A stretch of 6,116 nt of DNA from Bacteroidota bacterium (GTDB lineage: Bacteria; Bacteroidota; Ignavibacteria; SZUA-365; JAADGX01), in contig JALUUP010000492.1 of assembly GCA_027021285.1 (NCBI GenBank), forward strand, positions 1-6,116. Direction: 5' to 3'. Made by a program: the position numbers and the translations under genes. The notes beneath the pieces were generated by a model that saw only the letters and a program-made list of their open reading frames with translations, was not told the origin of the DNA and searched no databases. Positions 1-4,375 of the stretch are shown here, in pieces (positions within the stretch are counted from its first letter, which is position 1; each line of letters begins with the position of its first letter).

Positions 1-1
1 C

Positions 2-115
2 GGCGTTTCAACGCACGGAGACCGGCGCGAGGATGTCGCACCGGCCGTTGGTTACGGTGCAGGTATGTCGTTGGTTGCTTTCCATGAATCCACCCGTTAT
101 GTTTTGCCAATGTAG
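2..115 (+). CDS. Possible C-terminal tail of an upstream gene (partial, unidentified)
   Basis: Reading from base 2, the frame stays open for 37 codons to a TAG at 113-115 and gives a plausible protein tail ending in HESTRYVLPM. Base composition falls from GC-rich in the first 60 bases to about 43% in bases 61-120, as might be expected where a gene runs out into an intergenic stretch. Against it, 37 open codons is not significant in GC-rich DNA, and the frame used by the next gene is also open here. No domain or family is recognisable. The true start, if there is one, lies left of the window. Confidence 0.25.
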   Translation, partial: GVSTHGDRREDVAPAVGYGAGMSLVAFHESTRYVLPM

Positions 116-215
116 GGAAAAACCCGCGCGGAAACTGTCGGCTTCGATACAGTGGAAAAATCGCACTGACAGTCAACCGGGATCGAACGGCAGTCGAATT
201 CAATTGGAATCGCTT

Positions 216-1247
216 ATGGGTAGCATGGTTCGCGTTTGCATGATCATGATAATACTGGGGATGATGACCGAAGCGCAGACAGTCCGCCCCGTCCGCGACG
301 ACGTGGGCTTCTGCTGGGACGCCCGCCAGATGGAGCGCCTCGTTTCCTACCTGGCAAAACACGAAGAGACAACGGCGCCGGCGGGAAGTCTCGTGGCCGG
401 CATTTCCCCCCACGACGATTACCTGTACGCGGCCCGCGTGTACTATCCCCTTTACCGGAAACTGCGGGCGAAAGAGGTCGTGGTGTTCGGGGTGACGCAC
501 GGCACGGTGCGGAGAAAAATCGGCGATCCGAAAGGCATCGTCATTCTCGACGACTTTGCACGGTGGACCGGCGTGGCGAAACCCGTGGAAATTTCGCCTC
601 TGCGGGAATACATCAAGGCGCGGCTCGATTCCGGCTACTTTCGCGTGGACGATACGGCCCACGTGTACGAGCACTCCATCGAGGCGCTGGTGCCGTTCGT
701 GCAGTACTTCAACCCGGACTTCAGGCTGACTCCGATCATGGTCACCGCGATGCCCTTCGAGAAAATGGACGAGATCGCGGAAGCGCTTTCACGAATCATC
801 GCCGGATACATGAGGGAACAGCGCCTCGCGCCGGGCAAGGATATCGTGTTCCTGATGTCGTGCGACGCGAACCATTACGGGCGCGACTTCAACAACGCTC
901 CCTTCGGAGAAGACGCGGAGGCGCACCGGAAGGCCACGGAACAGGACGTGCGTATCGTTCGCTCGTACCTGACCGGTCCCATGACGGAAGATATGATCAG
1001 GAAGCTGACCCGTGATATGAAGCGCGTGCTCTGGTGCGGCCGTTACTCCGTTCCGTTCGGTATGCTGACGGCGATCAAGACCATACGGGAAGTCGCGGGC
1101 AAAAAGCTGAACGGAACCCTGCTCCGCTACTCCGACACATACACGGAAGGAGTACTGCCTCTCAAGGGAACGGGAATGGGGACCACCGCGCCGTTTTCGC
1201 TGAAGCACTGGGTGGGGTTCTTCTCGGCGGGATATTTCGTTGAGTGA
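216..1247 (+). CDS. Exported MEMO / AmmeMemoRadiSam system protein B family protein
   Basis: A 343-residue member of the MEMO family, which shares the fold of class III extradiol dioxygenases (LigB superfamily). Family landmarks appear in order: PHDDY (His66), GVTHG (His95), YEHSIEALVPF (His153), SCDANHYG (Asp217, His220) and WCGR (Cys274). These correspond to the His/His/Cys and Asp/His positions associated with metal binding in MEMO proteins, so the site looks intact. The frame is open back to an ATG at 33, but the first 61 residues from there look non-coding. Starting at 216 (GGAAT at 206-210 as a weak ribosome site), or at 225, gives a short signal peptide: Arg, hydrophobic core VCMIMIILGMM, then TEA before Gln. 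A periplasmic location is therefore inferred, whereas most relatives are cytosolic. The usual AMMECR1 and radical SAM partners are not adjacent within the window; a lipoprotein protease follows 148 bases later. The family is secure; the substrate and reaction are unknown. Confidence 0.85.
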   Translation: MGSMVRVCMIMIILGMMTEAQTVRPVRDDVGFCWDARQMERLVSYLAKHEETTAPAGSLVAGISPHDDYLYAARVYYPLYRKLRAKEVVVFGVTHGTVRRKIGDPKGIVILDDFARWTGVAKPVEISPLREYIKARLDSGYFRVDDTAHVYEHSIEALVPFVQYFNPDFRLTPIMVTAMPFEKMDEIAEALSRIIAGYMREQRLAPGKDIVFLMSCDANHYGRDFNNAPFGEDAEAHRKATEQDVRIVRSYLTGPMTEDMIRKLTRDMKRVLWCGRYSVPFGMLTAIKTIREVAGKKLNGTLLRYSDTYTEGVLPLKGTGMGTTAPFSLKHWVGFFSAGYFVE

Positions 1248-1255
1248 TTGAATGA

Positions 1256-1290
1256 GCATCGTGCGCGGTTTCCTGGAGGGGCGCACATGC
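1256..1290 (+). other. Imperfect hairpin just after the MEMO gene stop
   Basis: GCATCGTGCGC at 1256-1266 pairs with GCGCACATGC at 1281-1290. This makes a 10-bp stem with one bulged C (1260) and a 14-base loop, starting nine bases after the TGA at 1245-1247. No T-run follows, so it is not a standard intrinsic terminator. It could be an mRNA 3'-end stabiliser, a processing site or a partial attenuator between the MEMO and protease genes, or chance in GC-rich DNA. Confidence 0.3.
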
Positions 1291-1395
1291 GCGTCCCGGA
1301 GGATGAGACCGGCAAGCATCGAAACAAGAATGGTGTCGCGTCCCGGTTTCTGGCGCAACCCTCATGGTATTCCGGCGTATGGCTCTGGGAGTATG

Positions 1396-2448
1396 ATGAC
1401 AAGTCGTTTACATGTGGTTCTTTCAATTATTCTGGCAGGCGTCTCGCTGCTTGCGTGCAGCGGTCCCGTGCCGGGAAACGGCTCTCGTGCCGAAGAAATG
1501 GATTGGTACGCGAGTTCAAGCGCGGGCGGCGATATCTCCGATCAACTGGAGCGCGTCGGTGAATCCGTCCGGCGTGTGAACAGTATCGCGTATTACCGGC
1601 ATTATGTTTTCATTCCCGGTTCGCGGGTCACGCGGAAAGACATTGGTGCGGCTATTCGCGACGCCCTGGTCGATACGGTGTTCTACCTGAACAGCACTGC
1701 CTCCGGAACGGCGACGGTCCTGGAAAGCGACAAGCGAAAGGTGGCGCTTCTCACAAGCGCGCACATCCTTGACTTTCCGGACACGTTGATATCCTTTGCC
1801 CGCGACGCACACGGCGATTCCTTCGTTCGGGGCGCCTCCGTGAAGATGAGGCAGGTGAACTACGTCGCCGATTTTCCCGAAGGCGGAGAAATGGAAATTC
1901 TCGCAATCGACTCAGACCGGGACCTCGCGTTGCTGGGTAAGACGTTTCACAGGGCGCCGGAGCAACCGATTTCCCGGTTTCCCTTTCGTATAGGAAACGC
2001 GGGCATGCTGAGATGGGGCACGTTCGTGTACCTGATGGGTTTCCCCATGGGGCACAAGGTCGTGACCTCGGGACTTGTCAGCGATCCCGGACGCGATCCC
2101 GATCAGTCCTTTCTCGTCGATGCCGTGTTTCAGCGCGGTTTCAGCGGCGGGATCATCCTGGCGTGGAGAAATAATAGATCAGTTTTTGAACTTGTCGGGC
2201 TGGTCAAGTCTGTTCCCTACGAGCCGGTGTATTACCTTGCGCCCGCCGTGCCTGACAGTGGAGAACCGGAAGCGGGGTCGCTTTACCGGGGGGATATCTA
2301 CGTGCGGAAACGGTCCGAGCTGAAAGTCGGGCTCGTCTATACCGTGTCGAGCACGGCGATACGATCATTCATCGACGAGAACCGCGCCCGCCTCCTGAAA
2401 AAGGGATATTCTCTCTCCGCGAGAGATGAAGAGCCCGGAAAGGAATGA
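1396..2448 (+). CDS. Lipoprotein trypsin-like serine protease (HtrA-type domain, no PDZ)
   Basis: A 350-residue predicted membrane-anchored endopeptidase. The N-terminus is a lipoprotein signal: Arg, a hydrophobic stretch, then lipobox LLAC with Cys21, followed by Ser, which would favour outer-membrane sorting by the E. coli rule. The mature protein has a linker of about 70 residues and then a chymotrypsin/trypsin fold. The triad is visible as LLTSAH (His123), DRDLALL (Asp176) and RGFSGG (Ser250). Supporting landmarks are SGTATVL before the His, and MGFP plus VTSGLVS before the Ser, as in HtrA/DegP-like enzymes. The protein ends about 100 residues after the Ser with no PDZ domain. GFSGG replaces the commoner GNSGG. 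The start at 1396 was chosen because it gives a clean lipoprotein signal and GGGAG (1387-1391) lies four bases upstream; the adjacent ATG at 1393 is equally possible. In-frame ATGs at 1252, 1303 and 1330 would bury the signal peptide. The gene may be co-transcribed with the MEMO gene. Its substrate is unknown. Confidence 0.85.
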   Translation: MTSRLHVVLSIILAGVSLLACSGPVPGNGSRAEEMDWYASSSAGGDISDQLERVGESVRRVNSIAYYRHYVFIPGSRVTRKDIGAAIRDALVDTVFYLNSTASGTATVLESDKRKVALLTSAHILDFPDTLISFARDAHGDSFVRGASVKMRQVNYVADFPEGGEMEILAIDSDRDLALLGKTFHRAPEQPISRFPFRIGNAGMLRWGTFVYLMGFPMGHKVVTSGLVSDPGRDPDQSFLVDAVFQRGFSGGIILAWRNNRSVFELVGLVKSVPYEPVYYLAPAVPDSGEPEAGSLYRGDIYVRKRSELKVGLVYTVSSTAIRSFIDENRARLLKKGYSLSARDEEPGKE

Positions 2449-2511
2449 TTCGTTGCGGGCGGGGTGAAGGTCGTGCGCACGGCGAGCGGTCTTTGTCCCT
2501 CCATGCCGCGG

Positions 2512-2553
2512 TTGACGCTGCTTTGCATTTATTGAGTCATAATCCTACCTTGT
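2512..2553 (+). promoter_or_regulatory. Weak promoter candidate for the beta-helix gene
   Basis: Two imperfect readings overlap. One is sigma-70-like: TTGACG (2512-2517) and CATAAT (2538-2543), but with a 20-base spacer, which is too long. The other resembles the Bacteroidota consensus (TTTG, about 20 bases, TAnnTTTG): TTTG (2522-2525), a 20-base spacer, then TACCTTGT (2546-2553). The stretch is noticeably more AT-rich than the flanking genes and lies 35-75 bases before the start codon, which suits a promoter, but neither match is strong. Confidence 0.25.
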
Positions 2554-2573
2554 TTTGGATTAACCACATCATC

Positions 2574-2587
2574 AAGGAGGTTCTCCT
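2574..2587 (+). promoter_or_regulatory. Strong Shine-Dalgarno inside a small hairpin
   Basis: AAGGAGG (2574-2580) is a near-perfect Shine-Dalgarno sequence seven bases before the ATG at 2588, and it fixes that start. AGGAG (2575-2579), loop GTT and CTCCT (2583-2587) form a perfect 5-bp stem that ends immediately before the start codon. The ribosome site could therefore be partly sequestered. Confidence 0.7.
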
Positions 2588-4225
2588 ATGCGAACGGCAG
2601 CGCTTCCAATATGTCTTCTTCTTTCGTGGACGTTGTCCGTATCCGCGGCGGTGTACCATGTTTCTCCCGGCGGTGACGACAACAACCCGGGGACGGAGCA
2701 GCTTCCCTGGGCGACGATCCAGCGCGGCGCGGACGCGGCTGTGGCGGGCGACACGGTGTACATCCACGGCGGCACGTACCACGAGGGCGCTATCACTCCC
2801 GCCCATTCAGGCTCCGCCGGCGGGGGCTGGATCGTGTTCTCCGCCTGGACCGGCGAGCGGCCGTTGATCGATGGTTCAGGCAGCGAAAGCTCCACCGGCA
2901 TTATTCTCTCCCGTAATTCTTATATCGAGCTGCGGGGACTCGTGGTGGCCAATTTTTCGGATACCGGGATCTGGATCGAGTTCAGCGACCACGTCCGGTT
3001 GATCGACTGCGTTGTGCGCGATGTGATGTACGGTATCGGGGTATCCTACGGCTCCCATGATTTCGAGCTGCGAGGCGTGGAGATCTACAATTTCGATTTG
3101 TACGGGTTCGACGCCTCCCCCGGCGACGGACTGCCCTGCTACAACGGGTATTTCTTCCGGTGCAAGGCGTACGCCGGGAACGACCGCCAGCAGAACGTGG
3201 ACGGCTTCGCTCTCGGTCATGGCGACCAGTACGGTTTCGTCTTCGAGCAGTGCGAGGTGTACGACGTGTTCGACGGCTTCGATATCAGCGCCCGCGAAAC
3301 GACGCTGAACCGATGCGCGGCCCGCGACTGCTGGAACGGGGGTTACAAGTTATGGCAGAACGACATCCGCCTCGTCAACTGTCTCGCGTTCCGCAACGCC
3401 GTTACCAACGTGGAACTGGACTGGAGCGGCACACCCAAGAGGGTTACCCTTCAAAACTGCACTTTCCACGACGCGGGAACGTTCAACGTGTGGGTGGAGA
3501 ATTCAGCGGACTCACTGTTCATGACGAACTGCATCCTGTCCGGAGGAGACAACATCGGGTTGTGTTTCGAACAGCGGGATGTGCGCCGGTACCGCGGGGA
3601 CTACAATCTTTTCCACAACGACAACGCGGCCCGGGCCGTCACGGTGGGATACGAGGATGAATTCTCGCTCGACGATGTGCGCACGGGAGCATGGAAGGCG
3701 TACTGCGGCCGGGATGTGCATTCCAGGACGGTCGCCGGCGCGACGCAAATCTTCAAGGACGCGATGCAATACAACCTGCGCCTGTTCAAGACAAGCGCGG
3801 CCGTGGACCATGGAACCCCACAAGGCGCTCCGCCGGAGGATTACGACGGCAACCCGCGGCCGAAGGGCGCGGGATACGACATCGGCGCGTTCGAGTGGCA
3901 GGGAGAAACCACGGATGTGGCGCGCAAACGAGTTGGTCACGATCGAGACTTCCTCCGGGTGGAGATCTTTCCCCAGCCCGCCCGCGGTCGCGTGGAGTTG
4001 AGAATCATTGCCGCTGTTTCGGGCAGTGTAGAGGCCGCCATTTTTGATGTGACGGGAAGACAAGTCGCCGCGTTCCGCCACCGGGTGGTCAGCGACAAGG
4101 AGTTTTCGTTTTTCTGGGATGGCGCGGGAAGCGAAGGAAGAAGCGCCCCGCCGGGCGTGTATTTCTGCACTGTGGCGACGGAGAGAGGAGCGGTGGTAAA
4201 AGCGTTCGTGTTCAGCTCGTTTTGA
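2588..4225 (+). CDS. Secreted right-handed parallel beta-helix protein with C-terminal sorting/FlgD-like domain
   Basis: A 545-residue exported protein. Residues 1-20 form a signal peptide with cleavage likely after SVSA. Residues 22-67 match the DUF1565-type N-cap of pectate-lyase-like proteins (YHVSPGGDDNNPGT, then PWATIQ, AGDTVYIHGGTY). Residues of about 70-360 form repeated beta-helix coils of roughly 22-25 residues with recurrent N/D-C positions. Asp205 (VDGF), Asp229 and Asp232 (FDGFD) and Lys254 (GGYKLW) fall on successive coils, recalling the calcium-binding Asp cluster and catalytic Lys of family PL9 pectate lyases; one Asp of that cluster is Phe228 here. Residues 406-437 carry the common closing motif AVDHG...YDIGAFEW. 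Residues 458-545 are a beta-sandwich tail (IFPQPARG, FDVTGRQVA, WDG at 510-512, PPGVYF at 521-526), mixing type IX secretion sorting-domain and FlgD-like features. The protein is probably secreted or attached to the surface, and polysaccharide binding or cleavage is plausible. The fold is confident; enzyme activity is not. The start is set by the Shine-Dalgarno at 2574-2580. Confidence 0.9.
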   Translation: MRTAALPICLLLSWTLSVSAAVYHVSPGGDDNNPGTEQLPWATIQRGADAAVAGDTVYIHGGTYHEGAITPAHSGSAGGGWIVFSAWTGERPLIDGSGSESSTGIILSRNSYIELRGLVVANFSDTGIWIEFSDHVRLIDCVVRDVMYGIGVSYGSHDFELRGVEIYNFDLYGFDASPGDGLPCYNGYFFRCKAYAGNDRQQNVDGFALGHGDQYGFVFEQCEVYDVFDGFDISARETTLNRCAARDCWNGGYKLWQNDIRLVNCLAFRNAVTNVELDWSGTPKRVTLQNCTFHDAGTFNVWVENSADSLFMTNCILSGGDNIGLCFEQRDVRRYRGDYNLFHNDNAARAVTVGYEDEFSLDDVRTGAWKAYCGRDVHSRTVAGATQIFKDAMQYNLRLFKTSAAVDHGTPQGAPPEDYDGNPRPKGAGYDIGAFEWQGETTDVARKRVGHDRDFLRVEIFPQPARGRVELRIIAAVSGSVEAAIFDVTGRQVAAFRHRVVSDKEFSFFWDGAGSEGRSAPPGVYFCTVATERGAVVKAFVFSSF

Positions 4226-4236
4226 CCGGCGCCGGT
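4225..4236. repeat. Perfect 12-bp palindrome overlapping the beta-helix gene stop
   Basis: ACCGGCGCCGGT is a perfect 12-base palindrome whose first base is the last base of the TGA stop codon (4223-4225). It has no spacer, so an RNA hairpin would have to sacrifice its central bases, and no T-run follows. It is a poor intrinsic terminator. It could be a protein-binding site, part of a transcript end, or coincidence. Confidence 0.35.
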
Positions 4237-4302
4237 GACAACCGCTTCTGCTTCAGTTCTGTAATTTTTAGTAACGGGTACTTCAACTCCAGAGCATTTT
4301 TC

Positions 4303-4331
4303 TTGACTTTCCCGATCCCATTCCCTACTAT
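4303..4331 (+). promoter_or_regulatory. Sigma-70-type promoter for the Asp-box gene
   Basis: TTGACT (4303-4308, five of six to the -35 consensus) and TACTAT (4326-4331, four of six to the -10 consensus) are separated by exactly 17 bases. T-rich sequence lies just upstream (ATTTTTC at 4296-4302, ATTTTTA further up). Transcription would start near 4338, giving a leader of about 38 bases before the ATG at 4376. Its position in a 150-base gap at the head of a long gene supports it. Confidence 0.55.
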
Positions 4332-4363
4332 CATGACGTATCCCCGCCTGAAATTCGAGATAT

Positions 4364-4368
4364 AGGAG
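4364..4368 (+). promoter_or_regulatory. Ribosome binding site of the Asp-box gene
   Basis: AGGAG lies seven bases before the ATG at 4376. This ideal spacing, followed directly by a signal peptide, fixes the start. Confidence 0.75.
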
Positions 4369-4375
4369 TGAGAAG

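Noticed and set aside
75..103. TTGCTT, 17 bases, TATGTT as a promoter for the MEMO gene
   Set aside because: Only three of six and four of six consensus matches, inside the possible upstream coding tail; too weak to annotate.
33..215. N-terminal extension of the MEMO gene to an ATG at 33
   Set aside because: The 61 extra residues are low in family-like character, come from lower-GC sequence, and would bury the signal peptide. No good ribosome site precedes 33.
789..1358. Reverse-strand open frame of 189 codons over the MEMO gene end
   Set aside because: It overlaps conserved MEMO motifs on the + strand and its translation is arginine-rich with no recognisable family, as expected of an antisense shadow.
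1252..1395. Protease start at 1252, 1303 or 1330
   Set aside because: These would place 23-48 residues before a clean lipoprotein signal peptide and would make the intergenic hairpin partly coding.
2412..2426. TCTCTC-CGC-GAGAGA hairpin near the end of the protease gene
   Set aside because: It lies within codons before the stop and has no T-run, so it is probably a by-product of coding sequence rather than a terminator.
2472..2481. CGTGCGCACG perfect palindrome after the protease gene
   Set aside because: Short and built from GC-rich words that recur in the window (GTGCGCAC also at 3677-3684 inside a gene); no terminator features.
3512..4081. Long reverse-strand open frame of 189 codons
   Set aside because: It lies opposite the beta-helix gene, whose fold motifs are clear; open antisense frames are expected in GC-rich coding DNA, and its translation shows no recognisable domain.
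4226..4302. Intrinsic terminator after the beta-helix gene
   Set aside because: T-runs are present (ATTTTT near 4264 and 4297), but no GC-rich stem sits directly before either of them.
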